A stretch of DNA of 64,000 nucleotides, taken from the NCBI RefSeq assembly GCF_000814325.1, contig NZ_JPHF01000002.1, positions 310,001-374,000 of the forward strand, given 5' to 3'. Positions 28,670 through 36,258 of the stretch are shown piece by piece (the first letter of the stretch is position 1; the number at the start of each line of letters is the position of its first letter). This DNA comes from Flavihumibacter sp. ZG627 (GTDB taxonomy: Bacteria; Bacteroidota; Bacteroidia; Chitinophagales; Chitinophagaceae). The translations under genes were made by a program, and so were the position numbers. The notes below the pieces were generated by a model. That model did not search any database, was not told the origin of the DNA, and saw only the letters and a list, made by a program, of their open reading frames with translations.

Positions 28670-28677
28670 TACCTTTG
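28670..28677 (+). promoter_or_regulatory. Bacteroidota -7 box upstream of queD
   Basis: TACCTTTG matches TAnnTTTG exactly and lies 20 nt before the queD ATG, inside the short gap after the DsbA-like gene. It suggests queD has its own promoter with a short leader. A -33 element was not clear. Confidence 0.5.
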
Positions 28678-28696
28678 CAGCCTTATTTTTTAGAAT

Positions 28697-29053
28697 ATGC
28701 TTTTGTTTAAGGAGTTTACATTTGATTCTGCTCATTTTTTGCCAAATGTTCCTGAAGGTCATAAATGTAAAGAAATGCATGGCCATACCTACCGGTTAAG
28801 GGTATGGGTGGAGGGCCCCTTGCACCCCCAACTCGGATGGGTGATGGATTTTGCCGACCTTAAAAAAGTGGTTAAACCTGTGGTAGAAAGTTTGGATCAT
28901 AAGTGTCTGAATAATCTGCCGGATTTAGAGAACCCAACTTGCGAGCGTATAGCCGTTTATATCTGGGATAAAGTGAAACCACAGTTACCCTTACTAGTTA
29001 GAGTGGAGCTACATGAAACCCCTACATCTGGGGTTATCTATGACGGGAAATAA
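28697..29053 (+). CDS. queD: 6-carboxy-5,6,7,8-tetrahydropterin synthase
   Basis: QueD converts dihydroneopterin triphosphate to carboxytetrahydropterin, an early step in queuosine synthesis. The zinc and catalytic residues are visible: FDSAHFL (zinc His), CKEMHGHTY (nucleophile Cys and two zinc His) and ESLDHKCLNN (catalytic His/Asp region), with a Glu near the end (VELHETP). Length 118 matches the compact QueD type rather than eukaryotic PTPS. It is monocistronic by spacing. Confidence 0.93.
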   Translation: MLLFKEFTFDSAHFLPNVPEGHKCKEMHGHTYRLRVWVEGPLHPQLGWVMDFADLKKVVKPVVESLDHKCLNNLPDLENPTCERIAVYIWDKVKPQLPLLVRVELHETPTSGVIYDGK

Positions 29054-29135
29054 CGATTTGGAAACATATATATTAGGGTTAAAAAGCTTAACTTTCTGAT
29101 CCTTATAAATATTGTTAACCATTAATAATTACACC

Positions 29136-29492
29136 ATGAGCACAAATGCAGAAGACCTGAAGAATGCTGCCTCCGAAGGCGCTGAAAAAGCAGCTGATAA
29201 AGTTGAAAGTTCCTGGGAGAAATTTGAAGGTAAAGCAGAGGAGACCTGGGATAAGGTGGAAGACAAAGCGGAAGCCCTCTGGAAACAGTTACAGGCAAAA
29301 ACAGGATTCAGTGATGAAAAAATCAATGACCTGAAACAAAAAGCATCCGGCCGTTATGACGATATGAAGGCGGAAGTTGAAACCTGGGATGACGAAGCCA
29401 AAGAAAAGTGGGAAGAACTGAAAGGAAAAGCAGGTGGCTGGTGGGCAAGCATCAAAGATAAATTTGATGGCGACGAAAACAAAACCGCTTAA
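29136..29492 (+). CDS. Charged amphipathic helical protein (YtxH/CsbD-like style)
   Basis: A 118-residue, cysteine-free protein made almost wholly of Glu/Lys/Ala-rich helix with regularly spaced Trp: SSWEKFEGKAEETW, DKVEDKAEALWKQL, KEKWEELKGKAGGWW. The pattern recalls stress-related CsbD, YtxH or apolipoprotein-like proteins, but no family is certain. No signal peptide or membrane segment. ATG 29136 follows a long leader; the TTG at 29112 in frame is less likely. A strong bidirectional hairpin ends the gene. Confidence 0.75.
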   Translation: MSTNAEDLKNAASEGAEKAADKVESSWEKFEGKAEETWDKVEDKAEALWKQLQAKTGFSDEKINDLKQKASGRYDDMKAEVETWDDEAKEKWEELKGKAGGWWASIKDKFDGDENKTA

Positions 29493-29505
29493 GCGGGTAA
29501 TTAAT

Positions 29506-29540
29506 AAAAATCTGCCTGGCTTTACCAGGCAGATTTTTTT
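29506..29540. terminator. Bidirectional intrinsic terminator shared by convergent genes
   Basis: AAAAATCTGCCTGG (29506-29519) pairs perfectly with CCAGGCAGATTTTT (29525-29538) around a 5-nt loop. The A/T runs on both sides make it a terminator in both directions. Its right arm is also the last codons (KKSAW and stop) of the minus-strand DUF2867 gene. Confidence 0.9.
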
Positions 29541-30961
29541 GCTATTCTGTTTGCCATTCCCTGGAAGATGAAATAATGGAAAGGAAGCATCATGTACCAG
29601 TATAATCTTCCCCCCAATCCTCTTGGCCTGAATGTTGCTGTCTGCTGCAAATAGTTTTTATTGTCATTATTAATGACCCTGAATTCAAGCCAGGCCTCGC
29701 CGGGTAATTTCATTTCGGCATAAAGAAGTAATCTCATTTCCTTTTTATCCGCAATCAATACCCGCCAGAAATCCAGCGCATCACCACTATGGATCTGGAG
29801 CTTATTTGTTCTGCCCCGCCTTAATCCTACCCCTCCCGCCATTTTATCCATGACCCCTCTTGTTCGCCATAGCCAGTTTCCATAATACCATCCCTGTTGC
29901 CCGCCAATCTGCCAGATATTATTCATCACCGGTTCTATTTCCCCATTGATCTCTTTTACCTTTTTATCAATAAAACATCCGAAGATAGGAACCTCAACCC
30001 TGTTCATCCAGTCGGTGGGAGTGGAGGAGGCAACAAATGCATCTTTCCAGCTGCTTAATACGAGATTTTGTTCAATTTTCTGAAAAGCCAACGAAACTGA
30101 TTCCTGGTATGGCAACAGTGTTATTCCCAATACCTTTGAAAGATTATTTGGCCTGCAAATGATAGGGATCTTCATACTATCTACCAGATTCACCGCCAGG
30201 GGATATGAAGTAGAAGTAATAAAATATAACCAGTATGATGATAGTCGGGGTGTCATTACCGGCAATGTATATATCCATCTTTTAAGGGATCGCACTTCGG
30301 CAAATTTTAAAAGCATCTCCCGGTAACTAAGAATTTCTGGTCCCCCGATATCAAAATCGCGGTTATAAAATTCAGGACGATTCATAACACCTGCAAGAAA
30401 CTGTATTACATTCCGGATGGCGATAGGCTGGCACGATGTGTTAAGCCATTTTGGTGTCACCATCACTGGCAACTTTTCAACAAGGTCGCGGATTATTTCA
30501 AATGAAGCGCTCCCTGATCCAACGATAATACCCGCCCTTAATGTTGTAACCGGAATTCTTCCTCCACGAAGAATTCTTTCAACCGCCAGCCTTGAAGAAA
30601 GATGTCGCGACAATTGTTTTTCATTAACGATACCACTGAGGTAGATCACCTGCTGACAATTCGTAGGCTCAAGTAAGTGAAGGAATTTTTCTGCCGATCT
30701 TGTTTCCATGCCGCTGAAATCACTATCAGCACTCATCGAATGAACAAGATAATAGGCTATATCAATATTTTCGGGAAAGCAGGAGGGTGACTTCTCCTCC
30801 AGGAGGTCGACCTCAATCACCGATAACCGTGGATGCTGATGTTCTTCCTCAAACCGCCTTCGGTTGCGTACGCTGCAAACCAACTCGTGCCCGGCTTCCA
30901 GCAGGGTTGGGATAAGCCTCTGCCCTATATAACCATTTGCTCCGGTAATGAGGATGCGCAT
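29522..30961 (-). CDS. NAD(P)-binding SDR/DUF2867 protein
   Basis: The N-terminus is an extended-SDR/NmrA-like Rossmann domain (MRILITGANGYIGQRLIP, then YYLVHSM and GIVNEKQLSRHLSSR). The C-terminal ~150 residues match DUF2867 (GGQQGWYYGNWLWRTRG, SGDALDFWRVL, YWYMMLPFHYFIF). Proteins of this two-domain layout are annotated only as SDR-family oxidoreductases; the substrate is unknown. ATG 30961 is chosen because the glycine-rich loop begins immediately after it; the longer ORF to 31000 adds 13 unrelated residues. Confidence 0.85.
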   Translation of the reverse strand: MRILITGANGYIGQRLIPTLLEAGHELVCSVRNRRRFEEEHQHPRLSVIEVDLLEEKSPSCFPENIDIAYYLVHSMSADSDFSGMETRSAEKFLHLLEPTNCQQVIYLSGIVNEKQLSRHLSSRLAVERILRGGRIPVTTLRAGIIVGSGSASFEIIRDLVEKLPVMVTPKWLNTSCQPIAIRNVIQFLAGVMNRPEFYNRDFDIGGPEILSYREMLLKFAEVRSLKRWIYTLPVMTPRLSSYWLYFITSTSYPLAVNLVDSMKIPIICRPNNLSKVLGITLLPYQESVSLAFQKIEQNLVLSSWKDAFVASSTPTDWMNRVEVPIFGCFIDKKVKEINGEIEPVMNNIWQIGGQQGWYYGNWLWRTRGVMDKMAGGVGLRRGRTNKLQIHSGDALDFWRVLIADKKEMRLLLYAEMKLPGEAWLEFRVINNDNKNYLQQTATFRPRGLGGRLYWYMMLPFHYFIFQGMANRIAKKSAW

Positions 30962-31101
30962 TTCCTCATAACAGGGATGGCATGGATTATGTTGATACAA
31001 CCTTAAGACCAGCCAATAATAAATTGTTCTGATTATCGTTTTTTTGCGTAGAAGGGCCTTAATCGGTAACTTGCCGATGGTCCTGTGATAAAAAGCCGTT
31101 T

Positions 31102-32166
31102 ATGAAATTGAAGTTAGTAGTAGGAGGGCTCTTTGCCCTTCCAGTAGTGTTAAGTGTGATTGGTTGTGAAACTGTTTATTCCAAAGAACAGCAAACCAAA
31201 GGTGCAGATAGTACAGTGGTTAGTGCAGATACAACAGATAAGTCTGTTTCCTCTTCTGCCTCCCCTATAGTAGCCCCCCTTTCAAATGTTGATACAGCAG
31301 TATTTAATAAAAAAATCATTTATATCGCCAATGGCGATACAACAGGCCGGTGGCCGGTAAAAACCGACTACCCGGTTAATGGTGCAATTCTTCCTTTTAA
31401 ACGAATTATTGCTTATTATGGAAACCTATACAGCACCCGAATGGGTATACTGGGAGAGTTGCCGCCAGCTCAGATGCTTAGCAGGTTGAAAGACGAGGCT
31501 AAAAAATGGGAGGCCGCTGATCCGGAAATGCCGGTTCAACCAGCACTGCACTATATTGCCGTTACCGCCCAGGGGAGTCCGGGTAAAGGAGGAAAATATC
31601 GTCTTCGAATGCCCTTCCACCAGATCGATTCAGTTCTCAATATGGCTAAAAAGATCGACGCCATTGTGTTTCTTGATATCCAGGTTGGCCTTAGTAACCT
31701 TCAGTCAGAAATTCCTGAGCTCGAAAAATACCTGAGCATGCCTAATGTTCACCTCGGTATTGATCCTGAATTTTCAATGAAAGGGGGACAGGCTCCCGGA
31801 AAAGCTGTCGGCACATTCGATGCTTCCGATATCAATTATGCAACTGAATATCTCGCCGACCTGGTAAAGAAAAATAACCTGCCCGCAAAAGTTCTCGTGG
31901 TTCACCGCTTTACCCAGAAAATGGTTACCAACTACAAGCAAATTAAAACACGCCCCGAGGTGCAGGTAGTGATGCATATGGACGGTTGGGGAGCGCCTGC
32001 ACGAAAGATCAATACCTATCGTTTATTTGTACAAAGAGAGCCCGTTGAATTCACAGGCTTCAAGATTTTTTATAAGAATGATTTGAGGGAAACACCTTCC
32101 AGGATCATGACACCCGAGGAGTTGCTTAAACTCAGACCGATGCCGATCTATATTCAGTACCAGTAA
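31102..32166 (+). CDS. Lipoprotein of unknown function, possible TIM-barrel fold
   Basis: A lipoprotein signal (VVLSVIGCETVYSK, Cys at residue 22) is followed by a ~60-residue Ser/Thr/Ala-rich linker and a ~270-residue globular domain. I do not recognise the family. The domain alternates strands and helices in a way that suggests a (beta/alpha) barrel: FKRIIAYYGNLYSTRMG, ALHYIAVTAQGSPG, AIVFLDIQVG, VHLGIDPEFSMKGG, KVLVVHRFTQKMV, VQVVMHMDGWGAP. Asp and Glu at the strand ends (LDIQ, GIDPEFS, HMDGWG) look like possible active-site positions of a glycoside-hydrolase-like enzyme; this is speculation. It stands alone. Confidence 0.7.
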   Translation: MKLKLVVGGLFALPVVLSVIGCETVYSKEQQTKGADSTVVSADTTDKSVSSSASPIVAPLSNVDTAVFNKKIIYIANGDTTGRWPVKTDYPVNGAILPFKRIIAYYGNLYSTRMGILGELPPAQMLSRLKDEAKKWEAADPEMPVQPALHYIAVTAQGSPGKGGKYRLRMPFHQIDSVLNMAKKIDAIVFLDIQVGLSNLQSEIPELEKYLSMPNVHLGIDPEFSMKGGQAPGKAVGTFDASDINYATEYLADLVKKNNLPAKVLVVHRFTQKMVTNYKQIKTRPEVQVVMHMDGWGAPARKINTYRLFVQREPVEFTGFKIFYKNDLRETPSRIMTPEELLKLRPMPIYIQYQ

Positions 32167-32199
32167 TAAAACTGACTATCACAGATCATCAGAATACTT

Positions 32200-32676
32200 A
32201 TGACCAGTGAACAGGAAAACTATCTGCAGCTTGCCATCCAGCAATCTGATAAAGGTATGGAAGATGGCCATGGCGGACCCTTTGGGTGTGTAATCGTTAA
32301 GGATGGAAAAGTTCTGGTAGCTACCCATAACAAAGTGTTATCAACTAATGACCCTACCGCACATGCTGAAGTAGTAGCGATCAGGGAAGCATGTCGCCTG
32401 CTGAATGATTTCCAATTAACCGGATGTGAACTGTATGCTTCCTGTGAACCCTGCCCCATGTGTATGGGCGCTATTTACTGGGCAAGGCCAGGCAAGGTTT
32501 ATTTTGCAGCAACGAAGAGAGACGCAGCTGATGCAGGATTTGATGATTCATTTATTTATGAAGAGATGGATGTAGATTATGGCGACCGAAAGATTCCATT
32601 CATTTATCTCTCACTCGAAGCTGCAAAGCAGGTCTTTGAAAAATGGAAAGCTAAAACGGATAAGGTACTTTACTGA
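32200..32676 (+). CDS. Nucleoside/guanine deaminase (cytidine-deaminase fold)
   Basis: A zinc-dependent deaminase of the CDA superfamily. Zinc and catalytic residues: THAEV-type motif (AHAEVVAIREAC) and CEPCPMCMGAIYWA. Length 158 and the C-terminus (DDSFIYEEMDVDYGDR) resemble the GuaD-type guanine deaminases found in Bacillus and Bacteroidota. The TadA tRNA adenosine deaminase is an alternative, but the FDDSFIYEE tail favours guanine or another nucleobase. It lies 33 bp after the lipoprotein gene and ends overlapping the convergent small membrane gene by 7 bp. Confidence 0.88.
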   Translation: MTSEQENYLQLAIQQSDKGMEDGHGGPFGCVIVKDGKVLVATHNKVLSTNDPTAHAEVVAIREACRLLNDFQLTGCELYASCEPCPMCMGAIYWARPGKVYFAATKRDAADAGFDDSFIYEEMDVDYGDRKIPFIYLSLEAAKQVFEKWKAKTDKVLY

Positions 32677-33032
32677 GTATGCAACATACGCAATACTACA
32701 AAGGCAATAACCACCAGCGCTAGCAGCAGTATAACTGCCAGTAGCACCCATAGATTACCTTTCCATTTCCTTTCCTCCCTTTTTTGTTTCTTTTGTTGGA
32801 GAAATTTTTTCAGATCCTGGTTTAGTTGGGTAACCAGCTCCTGAAGTTGTTCTTTATTTCCAAATTCCTGTAAGCCTTCCAGTGCATCCGCAGCAAATTC
32901 ATTCTGGCCAAGCCACTCTTCCACAGCATGCTGGTCTGTATGAGATAACCTTCCGCTGATATAATCCATCAGAAGCTGGTTGTCAATATCCTTATTGCTG
33001 TTTGCCAATATGTTCAACAATTGCTTGTTCAT
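32670..33032 (-). CDS. Small tail-anchored protein, candidate anti-sigma factor
   Basis: 120 residues: an N-terminal soluble part with DNQLLMDYISGRLSHTDQHAVEEWL, which resembles the zinc-less anti-sigma N-domain, a Lys/Arg/Gln-rich coil (QQKKQKREERKWK), and a C-terminal membrane helix (~94-116). It overlaps the upstream ECF sigma gene by 4 bp. Gene order and topology argue that it binds and holds that sigma factor at the membrane. No sensory periplasmic domain is present, so the signal must come from elsewhere. Confidence 0.65.
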   Translation of the reverse strand: MNKQLLNILANSNKDIDNQLLMDYISGRLSHTDQHAVEEWLGQNEFAADALEGLQEFGNKEQLQELVTQLNQDLKKFLQQKKQKREERKWKGNLWVLLAVILLLALVVIAFVVLRMLHTQ

Positions 33033-33604
33033 TGGTGCTCCTTTTGCTGAAGCCTCTTGAGTATCATGAGTTTCAGGTTTCGTTTGCCATTCTGGATGAA
33101 ACTCTTCACCTGCAAAAGGCTGAATCCCGTTTCTTCAGATACCTGCTGATAGCTTTTCTTATTCAGGTAAAATAATGTTATACATTGCTGTTGGTCGGCA
33201 CTGAGTGTTTGTAAACCCTCATGCATCCAATCCAGCAACTGGTCTTTTTCACGGATAGCATTAATAGCCGTTTCATCTTCGGGTAAAAAGGTATGGTCAT
33301 TCAGTTCGAGGGCTTTCCTGTGTTTGTTGCGGAACTGCATCAGACAGTGATTCTTCGCGATCATATAAAGCCATGATTTGAAATATTCCACCCGGTATTT
33401 TTCAAGTTCTGTAATGGCTTTCAGAAAGATCTGTTGAACTGCATCCCTTGCTGCTTCTTCATTCTTGAGGTATTTCATGCAAACACCCAACAATAATAAA
33501 GTGTATCGCTGTAGCAAAATGCCAAGCCACTCTTTGTTATGATCAGCATAAAAGCGGTCAAGCAATTCTTTTTCACTTATATGATTGTACCTGTCTGCGT
33601 TCAC
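33029..33604 (-). CDS. RNA polymerase sigma factor, ECF type
   Basis: Second ECF sigma factor of the window (191 residues). Region 2: ISEKELLDRFYADHN, LLLGVCMKYLKNEEAARDAVQQIFLKAI, YFKSWLYMIAKNHCL. Region 4: LSADQQQCITLFYLNKKSYQQVSEETGF then LQVKSFIQNGKRNLK. Its 3' end overlaps the candidate anti-sigma gene by 4 bp (ATGA). It is divergent from the NlpC/P60 gene across ~65 bp, so that peptidase could be a target, but no shared promoter motif was identified. Confidence 0.92.
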   Translation of the reverse strand: MNADRYNHISEKELLDRFYADHNKEWLGILLQRYTLLLLGVCMKYLKNEEAARDAVQQIFLKAITELEKYRVEYFKSWLYMIAKNHCLMQFRNKHRKALELNDHTFLPEDETAINAIREKDQLLDWMHEGLQTLSADQQQCITLFYLNKKSYQQVSEETGFSLLQVKSFIQNGKRNLKLMILKRLQQKEHQ

Positions 33605-33669
33605 AACAACAATTTATTGTTTTTTTGTAAGATGCCGGTATAGGCTATTTCCATAATTTGTGCCATCAT

Positions 33670-34434
33670 ATGATAAGTGAACGTATTTATATTCCCGTTG
33701 TTGCCGTTTGCCCGGTAAGGGCTGCGGCCGACCATCGAAATGAAATGACCAGCCAGCTCCTGTTGGGAGAACAGGTTCATATATTAGATGAGATAAATAA
33801 TGAGTGGCTTTTTATTCGCTCCCTCCATGATGGGTATGAAGGCTGGTGCCAGAAGATACAACTGGCACCATTAACTGATGAGGCTGTTTCCATCAGGGGA
33901 TATTTCAGCGGTATGGCGGGCATTGCTAACGTAAACGGGCAGCCGATGCCTGTTTTCCTCGGAACACCTGTATATGAGGCACCCATTATTGCAGGTGCTT
34001 ATTCGATTTCCTTTGAGGGATTATCAATCACACCATCCGCAGCACACATCAGGACTATTTTACATCAGCATGCATTGGAATACCTCAACACATCCTATTT
34101 ATGGGGTGGACGTACAACTGCAGGGATAGATTGTAGTGGTTTTGCTCAGATGGTATATCGTCATGCAGGAATTCATCTCCTTCGCGATGCCTATCTGCAG
34201 GCTACCGATGGAATGGCAGTTGGGTTTTTGCAGGAAGCAAAATGTGGTGACCTCGCTTTCTTTGAAGAAGATGATGGTCGCATCACCCATGTGGGAATCT
34301 TACTCAACGATCATGAGATCATTCATGCCTCCGGTAAGGTCCGCATAGATAGTATCGATCATGCAGGAATAATAAATCGCGACACCGGTAAAAGAACCCA
34401 CAAGTTGCGCATCATCAAGCGCTACCTGGATTAA
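33670..34434 (+). CDS. NlpC/P60 (C40) cell-wall peptidase with SH3-like domains
   Basis: A gamma-D-glutamyl-diamino acid endopeptidase family protein, acting on peptidoglycan stem peptides. The C-terminal NlpC/P60 domain has the catalytic Cys in GIDCSGFAQMVYRHAG, the His in ITHVGILL and a further His in IIHASGKVRID. The N-terminal ~115 residues are bacterial SH3-like, with NEWLFIRSLHDGYEGWC as the core strand. No clear signal peptide is visible, so it may act on imported muropeptides in the cytoplasm or use another route. ATG 33670 is preferred to TTG 33658. Its 3' end overlaps the convergent TauE gene by 20 bp. Confidence 0.88.
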   Translation: MISERIYIPVVAVCPVRAAADHRNEMTSQLLLGEQVHILDEINNEWLFIRSLHDGYEGWCQKIQLAPLTDEAVSIRGYFSGMAGIANVNGQPMPVFLGTPVYEAPIIAGAYSISFEGLSITPSAAHIRTILHQHALEYLNTSYLWGGRTTAGIDCSGFAQMVYRHAGIHLLRDAYLQATDGMAVGFLQEAKCGDLAFFEEDDGRITHVGILLNDHEIIHASGKVRIDSIDHAGIINRDTGKRTHKLRIIKRYLD

Positions 34435-34846
34435 AGAGTTTTCTTATCCAGTTGAACAGGAGGCTGTCCCAGCCAAGCAATTTGAAAGCAGTATAAAACA
34501 GTATACCCGCGAAGATCTTTTTCATTAGTACTGTATCTATTCTGGCGGCGATCTTACCCCCAAAATGACCCCCGAAAATAAAACCGATCGCTAATAGTCC
34601 AATGATCCTGAAATCAATTGGGTTGGCCGTGTCTTTACAGTATTTATAATATTGAAGGAAGCCGAGCACAACCACAGGCAAGGTAAGTACGCCCAGAGAA
34701 GTTCCCTGGGCCTGGTGCTGGGTATAATTAAAAAAATAGATCAGCAGGGGAACTAGTATTATGCCACCTCCCACGCCAACCAATCCGCTCAACACACCGG
34801 CGGCCAGCCCAATGACTATAATGGTGATCAGTTCTGGTATATTCAT
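34415..34846 (-). CDS. Half-size TauE/SafE-family permease
   Basis: 143 residues with about four hydrophobic segments, starting LAAGVLSGLVGVGGGIILVPLL, the hallmark of the TauE/SafE (UPF0721) family of organic-anion exporters. GTSLGVLTLPVVVLGFLQYY and GFIFGGHFGGKIAARI follow. Usual members have about 250 residues (two such halves). This gene has one half and no neighbouring partner, so it would have to dimerise. It is the last gene of the minus-strand lipoprotein-crcB-ppa run. Confidence 0.8.
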   Translation of the reverse strand: MNIPELITIIVIGLAAGVLSGLVGVGGGIILVPLLIYFFNYTQHQAQGTSLGVLTLPVVVLGFLQYYKYCKDTANPIDFRIIGLLAIGFIFGGHFGGKIAARIDTVLMKKIFAGILFYTAFKLLGWDSLLFNWIRKLFNPGSA

Positions 34847-34867
34847 GTGCTAACGGAGATGGATAGC

Positions 34868-35410
34868 TTATTTCTGGAATGTTTCTTTATAGAACCTCAT
34901 AGCTTCCTGGATAATATCAAGAGCAGTGGCTTTATCCTGGAATTCATTTACCTGCACGGTCTTATTCTCAAGCTTTTTATATTCTTCAAAAAAATGCCTG
35001 AGCTCTTCAAAGAAATGCTTTGGTAACTCTTCAATATTGTTATAATAATTCACGCTCGGATCATTGGCAGCAACAGCAATGATCTTATCATCCGCATCAC
35101 CACCATCAATCATCCGCATTACACCCACCACCTTTGCTTCCATAAGGCACATGGCCTGAACAGGTTGCGAGGTGATCACCAGGATATCCAACGGATCCTT
35201 ATCGTCACCATATGTTTTTGGTATAAAGCCATAATTACAGGGATAGTAAAAAGAAGAATAAATGATCCTGTCAAGTTTAAGCAGGCCACTGTCTTTATCG
35301 ATCTCATATTTTGCCCTTGAACCCTGGGGAATTTCAATAACGGCGGTAACTATGCGTGGCGCATGTTCTCCTGTAGGGATGCCATGCCATGGATGTGAAA
35401 CGGTGAGCAT
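34868..35410 (-). CDS. ppa: Inorganic pyrophosphatase, family I
   Basis: Hydrolyses pyrophosphate to drive biosynthetic reactions. The signature [10 protein letters not shown] holds the metal-binding Asp residues; [25 protein letters not shown] and FFEEYKKLE are typical of the soluble family I enzyme. 180 residues fits a bacterial hexameric form. The gap to crcB upstream is 8 bp, so it is cotranscribed with the fluoride channel. Pyrophosphatase is a classic fluoride-sensitive enzyme, so the pairing makes physiological sense. Confidence 0.96.
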   Translation of the reverse strand: MLTVSHPWHGIPTGEHAPRIVTAVIEIPQGSRAKYEIDKDSGLLKLDRIIYSSFYYPCNYGFIPKTYGDDKDPLDILVITSQPVQAMCLMEAKVVGVMRMIDGGDADDKIIAVAANDPSVNYYNNIEELPKHFFEELRHFFEEYKKLENKTVQVNEFQDKATALDIIQEAMRFYKETFQK

Positions 35411-35418
35411 AAATTATT

Positions 35419-35781
35419 TCAGTTTTTGGTTAAGATGAACCCGGCTGCTGTTGCACCAAAACCCAGCAGCAAAGTGGCTGCAATATACGACAGGGCGGTG
35501 GAGTAGTGGCCACCCTGCAACAATTGTACATTTTCTGTGCTGAATGCCGAATAGGTGGTGAACCCACCGCAAAACCCTGTTGCCAGCAATAGCCGCATGG
35601 CATCATCGGTGCCGGGGCGGTTAAAATAGCCTACAACCAACCCGATGATCAATGATCCTGCTACATTCACTGTTAGCGTGGCCCAGGGGAAATGGGAAGG
35701 CCTGATCAGCTGGCTGGCTGCGTACCGTAGCACCGAACCCACCATACCGCCCAAGGCAACGAAGAGATAATTTCTCAGCAT
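35419..35781 (-). CDS. crcB: Fluoride channel CrcB/Fluc
   Basis: A four-helix dual-topology fluoride exporter subunit. Typical signatures: LGGMVGSVLRYAASQL near the N-terminus and GFCGGFTTYSAFSTE in helix 3, whose Phe/Thr residues line the pore. Length 120 is normal and only one copy is present, implying a homodimer. It begins 2 bp after the upstream lipoprotein stop, and ppa follows 8 bp later. I did not recognise a crcB (fluoride) riboswitch in front of the run. Confidence 0.94.
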   Translation of the reverse strand: MLRNYLFVALGGMVGSVLRYAASQLIRPSHFPWATLTVNVAGSLIIGLVVGYFNRPGTDDAMRLLLATGFCGGFTTYSAFSTENVQLLQGGHYSTALSYIAATLLLGFGATAAGFILTKN

Positions 35782-35783
35782 GA

Positions 35784-36197
35784 TCAGTGGATATCTTTAA
35801 AGTCTACCAGCCACTCTCCATTTATTTTTACAATACGAACGGTGGTGGTATCCTTATTCTTATATGTATTTGTATAGGTGTAATTCACTGTGGAGTCATT
35901 CACTGTTTCAATATTTACCGGAAGGATATTGGCATCCTTGAAGCGCATGCGTTCTTCAGTATCCAGTTTATTGTAGAAATCGTTTTTCCATTTATCGAAG
36001 ATCATCTGGTTGGTAGAGTCTTTCAATAGATAGAATTCTGCTTTGGCCATATTGCCATCCAGTGATGCACGGATGAATTCTCTTCCTGCATCCTGTGCAT
36101 CTTCCGCCTTTTTAAAAGCAGCATCATTGGTGCAGGAACCGAATAGGCAGGTGATGAGTAAGGCGTTCAATAGGAGGGTGTTCTGATTCATACCCAC
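35784..36197 (-). CDS. NTF2/DUF4878-like lipoprotein
   Basis: Lipoprotein signal with Cys (LITCLFGSCTN) and ~110 residues. The helix AGREFIRASLDGNMAKAEFYLLKDS and the final beta-sheet (VNYTYTNTYKNKDTTTVRIVKINGEWLVDF) resemble DUF4878 / NTF2-like proteins of Bacteroidota. It is the first gene of the operon with crcB and ppa (2-bp gap). Its link to fluoride or phosphate is only positional. Confidence 0.7.
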   Translation of the reverse strand: MGMNQNTLLLNALLITCLFGSCTNDAAFKKAEDAQDAGREFIRASLDGNMAKAEFYLLKDSTNQMIFDKWKNDFYNKLDTEERMRFKDANILPVNIETVNDSTVNYTYTNTYKNKDTTTVRIVKINGEWLVDFKDIH

Positions 36198-36205
36198 AAA
36201 CTTAA

Positions 36206-36238
36206 ATAAAAAGGCGTCAGTACGATACCGACGCCTTT
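36206..36238 (-). terminator. Intrinsic terminator after phoH
   Basis: AAAGGCGTC (36210-36218 with flanking A) pairs with GACGCCTTT (36230-36238). Read on the minus strand this gives a 9-bp stem, 11-nt loop and a TTTTTATTT tail, placed 20 nt past the phoH stop and before the lipoprotein-crcB-ppa run. Confidence 0.85.
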
Positions 36239-36258
36239 ATTTGGTTTTTACACATTGT

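Noticed and set aside
32670-33604. Toxin-antitoxin pair (two small overlapping genes)
   Set aside because: The upstream gene has clear sigma regions 2 and 4, and the downstream one a tail anchor; sigma plus anti-sigma fits better.
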